Shown: positions 17,247-25,505 of the stretch, one piece after another
Layout: every line of letters begins with the position of its first letter
How positions within the stretch are numbered: the stretch's first letter is position 1
Source: an uncultured Lentisphaerota bacterium
GTDB taxonomy: Bacteria; Verrucomicrobiota; Kiritimatiellia; CAIQIC01
Assembly: GCA_903912445.1 (NCBI GenBank)
Contig: CAIWHP010000011.1
Span: 1-64,000 of the forward strand
Direction of reading: 5' to 3'
DNA length: 64,000 bases
Notes under the pieces: generated by a model
The model's input: the letters and a program-made list of their open reading frames with translations, nothing else
Databases searched by the model: none
Told to the model about the DNA's origin: nothing
Program-made: the position numbers and the translations under genes

Positions 17247-19256
17247 ATGTCGGCGCCGGCTGAGGATGAGGACGTGGCTATGAAGGCGAGGGGCGAGGTC
17301 CAAGGGGCAGGCAGCAAACTGGGTGACCAGCTGGGCGTCGATTTCCAGATCTTGTTCGAGCGGGCACCGGACGGTATCTTGCTGGCGGATGCGCACGACC
17401 GGCGTTTCCTGCGCGCCAACCCGGAAATCCAGCGCATGCTGGGTTACACGGAAGCCGAACTCCTCCAGTTGACGGTCGCAGACATTCACCCCGCTGCGGA
17501 CCTGCCCCATGCGTTGGAGCTGTTCCAACAAGAGGTCCGCCGTGAAATCACCAGGGCCCACGATGTGCCGGTGCTGCGCAAGGATGGCTCCGTGTTCTTT
17601 GCCGACATCAGCGCCATCCCGCTTTCCGCCCAGGGCCGCGACTACCTCTTCGGCTTCTTCCACGACAGCACCAAGCGCAAGCTGGCCCAGGAAGAATTGC
17701 GCAGAAGCGAGCAGCGCTTCAGTTATCTGGTGGCCAACACGCCGGCCATGATCTTTAGCTGCAGGCCCGACGGCGATTACGAGGTTACCTTCGTCTCGGA
17801 GAACATCACGCTCTTGCTCGGGTTCCACCCCCATGAATTCACCGCGGATCCCGGTTATTGGAAGAAGCATATCCACCCCGCGGATATGGAGAGGGTCATG
17901 GCCGGACTGCAGCACGCCCGGTTGAACCATGGCACACACACCTTGGAATTTCGCTATCGCCGCAAGGACGGGACCTATGGCTGGATGCACAACGAACTGC
18001 GCGTCGTGCACGCTGCCAACGGTCAGCCCTCCGAGCTGATCGGGTTTTGGATCGACATCTCCGCCCGGAAGCTCGCGGAGGAAGCACAGGTCAAGCTGGA
18101 GGCGCAGAACCGGCAACTCCAGAAGAGCGAGAGCTTGGGCCGGATGGCCGGCGCCATTGCCCACCACTACAACAACCAACTGCAAGTGGTGCTGGGCAAC
18201 CTGGAATTGGCCATGGACAGTCTGCCCCGGGGGGCCGTTGCGCGCGAACACCTGCTGTCGGCCGAACAGGCCGCCCGTCAGGCAGCCAAGGTCAGCGCCC
18301 AGATGCTGGCCTACCTCGGGCAATCGTCCGGCGAAAAGCAGGCGCTCGATCTCTCCGAGACCTGTCGCCAGAAAATGCCGCTGATCCAGAGTGCCATGCC
18401 CGTGGTGCTGGACGTCGATCTGGCCACCCCCGGGCCGGTCATCAGCGGGAATGCAAATCAGATCCACCAGGTGCTGCTCAACCTGGTCACCAATGCCTGG
18501 GAGTCCGCCGGCCCCAACCGCGGCGCCATCAGGATGAGCGTCAGCACGGTGGCCGCGGCCGACATCCCGAACGGCTACCGCCGCCCCATCGGCTGGCAAC
18601 CGTCCGCCAGTTCCTATGCCTGCCTGGAAGTGGCGGACGCCGGCTGCGGCATCGCCGGCGCCGATCTCGAACAGCTCTTTGATCCTTTCTTCTCCCGAAA
18701 ATTTACCGGCCGTGGCTTGGGCCTGCCGGTGGTGTTGGGGATCGTCCGGGCGCATGGGGGCGGCATCACCGTGGAGACCGAACTGGGCCACGGCAGCTCG
18801 TTCCGGGTCTATTTCCCGCTGATCGCTCACGCCGCGCTGGCCCCTGACCGCCGCGCGGCCCCCGCGCCGGAATTCAAAGCAGGTGGCACGGTGCTGGTGG
18901 TCGAAGACGTGGATTCGGTACGCGCCTTGGCGGCCCATGTGCTCGGAAGTTTGGGGTTTAACGTGCTGACCGCGCCGGACGGCCTCGCCGCGCTGGAGGT
19001 ATATCGCGCACACCAGGCGGACATCCGCTGCGTACTCTGCGACCTGAGCATGCCGCGCATGAACGGCTGGCAGACCATCGCAGCCCTGCGCCAGATCTCG
19101 CCCGATGTTCCAGTCATCCTGGCCAGCGGTCACGATGAGGCCATCGTGATGGCGGAGAAGCACCCCGAACAGCCCCAGCTGTTTCTGGGCAAACCCTATG
19201 ATCGCGATAAGCTGCGCGCTGCCCTTGGCCAGGTTCTGGCCGGGCGGCCGGGCTGA
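17247..19256 (+). CDS. PAS-PAS hybrid histidine kinase with C-terminal receiver
   Basis: About 669 residues from ATG 17247. TTG 17214 abuts an AGG-rich site with no spacing, and ATG 17280 is another option. Two PAS domains (about 33-145 and 156-280; SVFFADISAIPL and RRKDGTYGWMHNEL) precede a HisKA region with the motif GRMAGAIAHHYNNQL (His about 306); most relatives have HDFNN, so Asp is replaced by His. The GHKL ATPase carries NLVTNAWES, DAGCGI and GRGLGLPVVLGI. A receiver domain ends the protein, with VLVVEDVDSVR, Asp about 599 in CDLSMPRMNGW and Lys in GKPYD. There are no membrane segments, so it is cytoplasmic. The receiver has no output, so a downstream phosphotransfer partner must be elsewhere. 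Confidence 0.88.
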   Translation: MSAPAEDEDVAMKARGEVQGAGSKLGDQLGVDFQILFERAPDGILLADAHDRRFLRANPEIQRMLGYTEAELLQLTVADIHPAADLPHALELFQQEVRREITRAHDVPVLRKDGSVFFADISAIPLSAQGRDYLFGFFHDSTKRKLAQEELRRSEQRFSYLVANTPAMIFSCRPDGDYEVTFVSENITLLLGFHPHEFTADPGYWKKHIHPADMERVMAGLQHARLNHGTHTLEFRYRRKDGTYGWMHNELRVVHAANGQPSELIGFWIDISARKLAEEAQVKLEAQNRQLQKSESLGRMAGAIAHHYNNQLQVVLGNLELAMDSLPRGAVAREHLLSAEQAARQAAKVSAQMLAYLGQSSGEKQALDLSETCRQKMPLIQSAMPVVLDVDLATPGPVISGNANQIHQVLLNLVTNAWESAGPNRGAIRMSVSTVAAADIPNGYRRPIGWQPSASSYACLEVADAGCGIAGADLEQLFDPFFSRKFTGRGLGLPVVLGIVRAHGGGITVETELGHGSSFRVYFPLIAHAALAPDRRAAPAPEFKAGGTVLVVEDVDSVRALAAHVLGSLGFNVLTAPDGLAALEVYRAHQADIRCVLCDLSMPRMNGWQTIAALRQISPDVPVILASGHDEAIVMAEKHPEQPQLFLGKPYDRDKLRAALGQVLAGRPG

Positions 19257-19476
19257 ACGACATCGGCCCCTTTGTCCGCACCCTGACTGTTGCCCCACCA
19301 CGCGGGACTCGCCGCCTCCCGCCTTGGTTGTTGAATCAAAACTGGCCTGTGGATCGCATTCCTGCAATCCCTGGCCGGTGAACCTTTCCCCGGCACGGCG
19401 CGCTTAAACGATGCGCGCCTGTTTCCAAACGCTTGCTTCCCGCGGGCGTTCCGGTATTTTGCGCGCGGAGATCACC

Positions 19477-20646
19477 ATGCAAAAACTGTTTTATCTGTTG
19501 GCCTTGTTGCCCGGCCTTGTGGCGGGCGCGGCGGAGTTGCAGCTCACGGGCGCGGGGGCCGGGGATGGCGCGCTGCCGCTGACCTTGCAAAACGAGGCGC
19601 GTATCGCGCTCAACCGCTCGCTGCGCTGGCTCGAGAGCAAGCAGCAGGCCGATGGACATTGGTCGATACCGGATTTCCCGGCGCTGACCGCCCTGCCCCT
19701 CTGGGCGCTGCACAAAGGCGGCACGACCAACCGCGCGGCGGTCGCCAGCGCGAAGAAATTCCTGCTCGGCTGCGTCCACGAAAATGGCGCGATCTACCGC
19801 GAGCCGGCCGCCAAACAAAAGGGCGGCGGGCTGGCGAACTACAACACCGCGCTGTGCATGACCGCGCTGCACATGCTCAACGAGCCCGCTCTCGCGCCGG
19901 TCATCCTCAAGGCACGCAACTTCATCGCCGGCACGCAGTACCTGGGCAACGACGAGTACAAGGGCGGCATGGGCTACGACGCGGCAACCGGCCGCGCCTA
20001 CGCCGATCTCTCCAACTCCTACATCGCCTACGAGGCGATGCGCCTGACGCAGGCGGTCGAAGATCTGCGCAAGGGCGGCGAGAAGCGCGCCGACCTCGAC
20101 TGGCAGGCCGCCGCCGATTTCGTCACGCGCCTCCAGGCCAAGCCCGCCGCCGGCGCCACGACCGACGCGAACGCGGGCGGCTTCGCCTACAAACCCGGCG
20201 CGAGCATGGCGGGCGCGACCACGAACTCCGCGGGCGAGGTGCAGCTGCGCTCCTATGGCAGCATGACCTATGCGGGCCTGCTGAGCTTGATCTATGCGGA
20301 CGTGGACCGGAAGGACCCGCGCGTCCAGGCCGCGTTCCAGTGGGCCACACGCAACTGGTCGCTCGACCAAAATCCCGGCATGGGCCAGCAGGGCCTCTAT
20401 TACTTCTACAACGTCCTCGCCAAAGCGCTCGCCGTGCACGGCGCGGAACAGCTCGCCGCGCCCGCCGGCAGCGTGCAGTGGCGCGCCGAGCTCGTGAAGA
20501 AGCTCATCGGCCTCCAGAAGATCGAAGCCGAGACCGGCAACGGCTACTGGGTCAACGCCGAGAACCGCTGGATGGAAGCCGACCCCGTCCTCGTCACCGC
20601 CTACACCCTGATCACGCTCGAGACCGCGCTCGGCCCGCAGCGCTGA
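19477..20646 (+). CDS. Secreted squalene-cyclase/prenyltransferase-like alpha-toroid protein
   Basis: 389 residues from ATG 19477 with a signal peptide (MQKLFYLLALLPGLVAGAAE). The body shows the repeat style of terpenoid-cyclase/prenyltransferase alpha-alpha toroids: LRWLESKQQADGHWSI, then ALCMTALHML, KGGMGYDAATGRAYADLSNS, YGSMTYAGLLSLIYADVD and QGLYYFYNVLAKAL. The catalytic DXDD of squalene-hopene cyclases is not visible, so an enzyme role is doubtful. Secreted proteins of this type are common in Planctomycetes and Verrucomicrobia with unknown function. It is a single gene ending before the REP/RAYT region. Confidence 0.75.
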   Translation: MQKLFYLLALLPGLVAGAAELQLTGAGAGDGALPLTLQNEARIALNRSLRWLESKQQADGHWSIPDFPALTALPLWALHKGGTTNRAAVASAKKFLLGCVHENGAIYREPAAKQKGGGLANYNTALCMTALHMLNEPALAPVILKARNFIAGTQYLGNDEYKGGMGYDAATGRAYADLSNSYIAYEAMRLTQAVEDLRKGGEKRADLDWQAAADFVTRLQAKPAAGATTDANAGGFAYKPGASMAGATTNSAGEVQLRSYGSMTYAGLLSLIYADVDRKDPRVQAAFQWATRNWSLDQNPGMGQQGLYYFYNVLAKALAVHGAEQLAAPAGSVQWRAELVKKLIGLQKIEAETGNGYWVNAENRWMEADPVLVTAYTLITLETALGPQR

Positions 20647-20765
20647 GCGCGGCCAAGCCCGAGCGTCCGCTGCCGCGATTCGCTGTGCGCCGCACAGCTC
20701 TAGGCAGGGCGGGCGCGCCGTGGCCGCCGCTCACCATCTCACGCATTTGATGCATCCCTCGTCAG

Positions 20766-20845
20766 GTAGGGCGGGCGCGACGCGCCCGCCGGTCACCACC
20801 CCGCGCTTTAGCTGACGCCCGGCGCTCGCGGCGCGAACGCCCTAC
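20766..20845. repeat. REP-like unit A of RAYT array
   Basis: 80-bp unit with ends GTAGGGCG and CGCCCTAC inverted, containing two internal GC-rich palindromes (gcgggcgcgacgcgcccgc and ggcgctcgcggcgc). A degenerate earlier copy starts near 20705. It is joined to unit B by a spacer that is also seen between units C and D. Confidence 0.85.
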
Positions 20846-20885
20846 CCTCAGGCCATGCTTTGAATTTGTCCCGCGCGTTTCGTTG

Positions 20886-20968
20886 GTAGGGCGGCCACGC
20901 CGTGGCCGCCGAGTATCACCCAGCGTATTGGATTGGTTCACGCGGTGCGCACGACAGGTGCGCCCTAC
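20886..20968. repeat. REP-like unit B of RAYT array
   Basis: 83-bp unit from GTAGGGCGGCCACGCC to GCGCCCTAC. The left part is a palindrome (ggccacgccgtggcc). The middle differs from units A and D, so it is a variant type. Confidence 0.8.
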
Positions 20969-21057
20969 CTGTATCGCGGTGAGAGCGGCTCCTGTTCCAG
21001 CAATGATTCTGCTATCGTACCACCATCCTTCCCGAGAGGAAAAAGCTGCCACATGGT

Positions 21058-21537
21058 GTGCCCCTATGGGTCAAGGATGGCGCGCTATATTTCATCACCA
21101 TCTGCACCCAACCACGTGGTAAGAATCAACTCTGTCAGCCGGCCACGGCCGCTTGGTTTCATGATTCGTTTGTATGCCGCGAACAGCGCGGCGATTGGTG
21201 GGTGCATCTGTTGCTGCTCATGCCGGGCCATCATCATGCTTTGATGAGTTTCGCACCCGAGCCGGGTATGCGGCATACGATCGCGCTCTGGAAGCATTAC
21301 GCCGCCCATGAAGTCGGCATTCGATGGCAGCGCGATTTTTTCGATCATCGGTTGCGCGATGGCGATAACCGCGTAGAGAAGGCTCATTACACCCGCATGA
21401 ATCCTGTGCGCGCCAGCTTGGCGGCCAAACCGGAAGCGTGGGCCTATGTCTGGTCAAAAAGAGAGCAAGGCGGCCACGCTTTTGGTGAGCCTCTTGAACC
21501 GCCGTGCCCGCCGGTCCTTACCCCGCGCGTTGGGTGA
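21058..21537 (+). mobile_element. REP-associated tyrosine transposase (RAYT), IS200/Y1-like
   Basis: 159 residues of the Y1_Tnp type: LYFITICT near the start, the HUH motif as MPGHHHALM, DFFDHRLRDG, and the catalytic Tyr segment HYTRMNPVRASL. The HUH and Tyr residues are present, so it may be active. GTG 21058 is the only standard start, but the frame is open upstream to 21007 and codes LPERKKLPHGVPLWVKDGA, which matches the usual family N-terminus. AGAGGA lies five bases before a CTG at 21046, a possible non-standard start. The C-terminal residues run into REP unit C. RAYTs handle REP palindromes as single-stranded DNA; this one lies between units A, B and C, D. Confidence 0.85.
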
Positions 21538-21568
21538 CTCCCCGGCGCTCGCGGCGCGAGCGCCCTAC
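21469..21568. repeat. REP-like unit C of RAYT array
   Basis: Unit overlapping the 3' end and stop of the RAYT gene. Its right part (ggcgctcgcggcgcgagc to CGCCCTAC) matches unit A; the left part is diverged. It is followed by the conserved spacer beginning CCTGAGGCCAT. Confidence 0.75.
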
Positions 21569-21608
21569 CCTGAGGCCATACATTGGATTCGTCTTGCGCG
21601 TTTCGGTG

Positions 21609-21688
21609 GTAGGGATGCCACGCCGCGCCCGCCGGTCACCACCCCGCGCTTTAGCTGACGCCCGGCGCTCGCGGCGCGCGCGCCCTAC
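21609..21688. repeat. REP-like unit D of RAYT array
   Basis: 80-bp unit, nearly identical to unit A over its last 55 bases (ggtcaccaccccgcgctt onward) and ending CGCCCTAC. Confidence 0.85.
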
Positions 21689-21712
21689 CGCACGGCAGAC
21701 ACCACCACGCAA

Positions 21713-21730
21713 TTTTCCAAGGATGGGAAA
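21713..21730. repeat. Single eroded TTTTCCAA palindrome
   Basis: attttccaaGGAtgggaaa resembles one half of the paired palindrome element; no partner is visible 31 nt away. The rest of the gap from 21538 to 21854 holds REP units and no gene. Confidence 0.5.
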
Positions 21731-21854
21731 CCGTAACGCTGGCGAATTCCAATGCACGGAAAAATCTCGTGTAGCGCTTCCATACGAGGAAAACCTTCCG
21801 CACGGCGAGAAAACCATGGCGGGCGGCGGGATCCACAGTTAGACTCCCGCCACG

Positions 21855-24800
21855 ATGAACGGTGGCCGCTCTAATTCCATGCTCGTGGTGCATCCCACCT
21901 CGCTCGCGCTCCGGCAACTGCAGCGCCGGGCGCTGGAGCAGACGGGCTTTTTCGATGCGCGCGGGCATACGACGTTCGCCGCGCTGCTCGGCGACTGCGC
22001 CGAAGCCGCGCGCCGGGCCAACCTCCTGCCAGACCAGCTGCGCCCCGCCTCCGACCTCGATCTCGAAATGCTCCTGCTGGAGGCCGCGCGTCGTTTTCAG
22101 GCGCGGCCGGAAAAAGAGCGCGGCCCGCTCGCCGCGCTCTCCGCACAGGCGGTGGAGGATACGCTCGCCCAGCTCAACGCCTTCCTCCCGCCGCTCGCCG
22201 AGCGCGTCGGCGCCGCCGTCGCGTGGCTCGCCGCCAGCGATGCGAAGAACCGTGCGCTCGCCAAGCTCTGCGAGGATTTCCACGCGTGTGCGCACGCCGC
22301 CGGCGTCGCGACCGAGGCCGAGATCAACGCAGCGATCCTGCGCCTGCTGCGCGGCGACCGCGCCGTGTGGCCCGCCGCGTTGCGCGAGGCCGGGGGCATC
22401 CGGTTCGTCAGCGTGCGCGCGATCACGCCGATGCTGGAGGTCGTCAGCGGCGCGCTCGCCGCGCAGCTCGGCGGCGGCCACCTGCAGATCGAACACATCC
22501 TCGAGCAGCACGAGCAGGAATGGTGGGGCGAAAAGTTTCTGACCGGCTCGTGCCAGCTCTTGTTCGGCGCGGAAAGCGCGGCCGAAGACGCGGCGTGTCA
22601 TGCGCCGCAGACGTGGAGCGTGGTCAGCACGCTGCGCGAGGCCTATGCCATGCGCGATCCCGCCCTCGCCGCCGAGGCGCGCGCCCACCTCGGCTTCTCC
22701 TGCTCCGCCGGGCTCTATGGAGAGGTGGAGGACCTCGCACGCCGCATCCTCTGGGAACTGGAGCAGCCGCACGCGCAACTGCGGCCGGAGGAGATCGCGC
22801 TCGTCGTCCCGAACGTCGGCCGATACTCCGATGCCATCGAGAACGTCTTCCGCCGCTTCCGGCTGCCCTACCACTTCCGGCGCGGCCGTGCCGTCCCTGC
22901 CGCGCCCGTGGCCCAGGCCATCCTGCGCGTGCTGGAAGTCCGCGCCCGCCGTGACCGCGACGCGTTCTGTGCACTGCTGGAATCGCCGTGGATTGCCTGG
23001 GAGGCCATGGAGAATGGAAAATGGTCGATGGTGAATGAAGATGGGCGGAGCTCAGACTCTTCATCAACCATCAACCATCCCCCATTAACCATTAACCATT
23101 CTCCATCAACCCTTCTCCCTTCCCCCTCGTCCGTCGCGGACGCTATCCGCCGCGCGGGCATCGAGCCGGAGCTGCCGGAAGCCGGTGTCCTCGGCGCGCG
23201 CGTCCGGAATTTCCTGCTCGGCAAACGCGTGCCCGCCGGGCGCGCGAGCGCGTTCGGCGACTTTGCGGCGCAGGCGCTGCGCCTGATCGGTGGCCCAAGC
23301 ACACCCGGCAAACTTTCCGATGCTTGCCCTAAGTTCGCCAACGAGCTGCGCAACGCCTTGGGCATCGAGAACACCATCCGGGCGTTCTTGCAGGCGAGCG
23401 CGAATGGCGATGGGTTGCTGCGTCAGGCGGCGCTGTTCAACAGCCGCGCCTTCGCTGCCGTGCTTGAGCAGCTCGAGGCGCTGGGCCAGCGCGGAGGCGC
23501 CGACGCCGTGACGTGGGGCGAGCTGCTGGCGCTGCTGCGCCGCGTATTGCGCAACGTGACGGTCGCCGCCGGCGCCACCGACGAGGCCGGTGTCTGGATC
23601 TTGAACCCGCACGATGTGGCGGGCTTGAAGTTCCGCCTCGTACTGGTCGCCGGCTTGAATGCTGGCGTCTTCCCCGGCCTGCCGGCGCCCAGCCCGGTGT
23701 TCTCCGATGGCGAGCTGGCGCGGCTGCGCAAAGCCATGGCAGGCCTGCCCCAGACCGCGCTGGCGCCTTCGATCGCCCGCCGCAGCCAGGACCATCTGCT
23801 GTTCCTGACCACGCTCGCCGCCGCCAGCGAGCGGCTGGTGTTTTCGTTCCAGTGCCGCGACGAAGGCGGCGAAGAGCTGGAGCCGTCGATCTGTTTTGCC
23901 ACCGCGTGGCGGCTCGCGGGCTGGCCGAGCTGGGACGCCTTGCCCGCGCTGCCGCCCGATCCCTATGACCGCTGGCGGCTGGAGGTCGCGCCACAGATTT
24001 TCAGCCCGTTCTGGCAGGCCGCGCTGGCAGGAGATGACGCCCCCGCGTGGCAGCGCAAACCATTTTACGGCGAATCGTTTCTCGCCACGCTGCCGTCCGT
24101 GCTCTGCCGCTCCCAGGATGAAGCGCTCCAGCAAGCCGCGCGCGCGCTCACCTCAGACACAGGGAGCCCGGCTCCCGCCGGGCGCACTTCCGACGCCGTC
24201 AGCGAACTCATTGCGCGCAGCCTGACGATGGAAGCGGAGCGGACGCGGCTGTTCACGCAGAGCGCGCTGCAAGGCGGCGGCATCGGCGCCTCCGCCACGG
24301 GTGCGAAGTTCATCGGCGCCATCGCCAAGAGCACCTGGCAGAAAGTCCGCCGCACGCCGCGCAATATCCCCGACTTCAGCGCCACCGAACTGGAAACGCT
24401 GGCGACGTGTCCCTACAAATTTTATCTCCAACGCGTGCTGCGGCTCGAACCGCTGCAGACGAACGAAATGGAAGCGACGCCGATGGCGCTCGGCAGCCTC
24501 GTCCACCGCGTGATGCACCACGCGCTCCTGCTGCTGCGCGGCGACCCGCCGCCCGCCGATGCGCCCGCCGCGCTCGCGGCCATCGCGACCCGGTTCAAAG
24601 CGCTCTGCCGCCCGGCCTATGCCGCGCAGGACGCCGACAAAACCTGGCACATCTCCGCGAACGGCGACGGCCGCCCGGTCGTGCTGCTGCGGCCGGAAGA
24701 GGCCGAGCAATATGACGAGTTCATCGCCGCGGTCGCCGACGCCGAACTCGAAGCCGAGGAGCAGGAACTGGCGGGCATGATGCTCGGCGCGATCGAGCAG

Positions 24801-25505
24801 CGCGGCGTGGTGCGCACCAATCTCGTCGCCGGCTGCCGCAACCTCCTCCGCCTGAGTTTGCAGCCGGCGGAGTTCAAAGGCTGCGACCTCCCACCCTTGC
24901 GCCGTTGCCCCGCGCTGCTGGAGTTCGCCTTCCGTTCCGATGACACCGGTGAAAAATCTTCGGTCGAGTTCGTGCATCCCGATGACGTGGTCAACCGCCT
25001 GCGCGTCCACGGCAAGGTGGACCGCGTGGACCTGCTGGCCGATGACGACGGCATAGTGCGCGCGCTGACCGTCGTGGATTACAAAGGCATCAGCAAGAGC
25101 GGGCTCAAGCCGGAGGATCTGGCCGCGGAAATCGTCGCTGCGCGCAACTGCCAGCTGCCCGTCTACGGACTCGTCGCGCAAACCGTGTTCGGCCACGAGC
25201 TGCCTTTGCTGCTGCAATATCAGCCCTATCGCGGCGACTTCAGCGAGATCATCAAGGCCGTGGCCAAAAACTGGATCACGCTCGCCGGCGAGCCGGTGCC
25301 GCCGGATGTGCTCGCCGGGCTGACCGGCGCGCCGCAAACCCCGCTGTTGGTGGCGTTCACCCGCCGCATTTTCCAATGCCTGGAAATTCTGGAGAGCGGC
25401 GCGTTCATGGCGCAGCCGCAGGAATGCGGCCACTGCGACTTCCGCGGCTGCTGCCGCTACACCGCGCCCGCACTCGCCGCGGAAGAAGGCGAGGCCGCGG
25501 AATGA
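21855..25505 (+). CDS. AddB-like PD-(D/E)XK exonuclease subunit
   Basis: 1216 residues. The N-terminal part is an inactivated helicase-like fold as in AddB. The C-terminal nuclease domain has Cys at about 853 (LATCPYKFYLQRVL), a metal site with VVDYKG at about 1074 after GKVDRVDLL, and a terminal cluster CGHCDFRGCC (about 1191-1200). Together these give the first and last Cys of an AddB-type 4Fe-4S clasp. The complex resects double-strand breaks for recombination. Its last codons overlap the helicase start by ATGA, the normal AddB-AddA order. Residues about 385-424 are a foreign low-complexity insert (TINHPPLTINHSPSTL) made by the CCAT-word repeat. No Chi-recognition features can be read. Confidence 0.8.
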   Translation: MNGGRSNSMLVVHPTSLALRQLQRRALEQTGFFDARGHTTFAALLGDCAEAARRANLLPDQLRPASDLDLEMLLLEAARRFQARPEKERGPLAALSAQAVEDTLAQLNAFLPPLAERVGAAVAWLAASDAKNRALAKLCEDFHACAHAAGVATEAEINAAILRLLRGDRAVWPAALREAGGIRFVSVRAITPMLEVVSGALAAQLGGGHLQIEHILEQHEQEWWGEKFLTGSCQLLFGAESAAEDAACHAPQTWSVVSTLREAYAMRDPALAAEARAHLGFSCSAGLYGEVEDLARRILWELEQPHAQLRPEEIALVVPNVGRYSDAIENVFRRFRLPYHFRRGRAVPAAPVAQAILRVLEVRARRDRDAFCALLESPWIAWEAMENGKWSMVNEDGRSSDSSSTINHPPLTINHSPSTLLPSPSSVADAIRRAGIEPELPEAGVLGARVRNFLLGKRVPAGRASAFGDFAAQALRLIGGPSTPGKLSDACPKFANELRNALGIENTIRAFLQASANGDGLLRQAALFNSRAFAAVLEQLEALGQRGGADAVTWGELLALLRRVLRNVTVAAGATDEAGVWILNPHDVAGLKFRLVLVAGLNAGVFPGLPAPSPVFSDGELARLRKAMAGLPQTALAPSIARRSQDHLLFLTTLAAASERLVFSFQCRDEGGEELEPSICFATAWRLAGWPSWDALPALPPDPYDRWRLEVAPQIFSPFWQAALAGDDAPAWQRKPFYGESFLATLPSVLCRSQDEALQQAARALTSDTGSPAPAGRTSDAVSELIARSLTMEAERTRLFTQSALQGGGIGASATGAKFIGAIAKSTWQKVRRTPRNIPDFSATELETLATCPYKFYLQRVLRLEPLQTNEMEATPMALGSLVHRVMHHALLLLRGDPPPADAPAALAAIATRFKALCRPAYAAQDADKTWHISANGDGRPVVLLRPEEAEQYDEFIAAVADAELEAEEQELAGMMLGAIEQRGVVRTNLVAGCRNLLRLSLQPAEFKGCDLPPLRRCPALLEFAFRSDDTGEKSSVEFVHPDDVVNRLRVHGKVDRVDLLADDDGIVRALTVVDYKGISKSGLKPEDLAAEIVAARNCQLPVYGLVAQTVFGHELPLLLQYQPYRGDFSEIIKAVAKNWITLAGEPVPPDVLAGLTGAPQTPLLVAFTRRIFQCLEILESGAFMAQPQECGHCDFRGCCRYTAPALAAEEGEAAE
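23007..23120. repeat. ATGG/CCAT-word element inserted in frame in AddB-like gene
   Basis: The left part is built of ATGG words and the right part of CCAT words. The outer ends are an 11-bp perfect inverted repeat (ATGGAGAATGG at 23007-23017, CCATTCTCCAT at 23096-23106) with further partial pairing inward. It contributes about 38 codons without breaking the frame. Confidence 0.75.

Noticed and set aside
16863-19367. Long minus-strand open frame opposite the HPr-like and hybrid kinase genes
   Set aside because: Gln/His/Gly-rich antisense translation without motifs.
20766-21688. Possible CRISPR array
   Set aside because: Units are 80-100 bases with internal palindromes and conserved spacers, and flank a RAYT gene; no short repeats with unique spacers and no cas genes.
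25368-25387. Further palindrome copy in AddB (ttttccaatgcctggaaa)
   Set aside because: Centre is mismatched and no partner lies 31 nt away; the peptide (FQCLEILESG) fits the native AddB helix before the Cys cluster.
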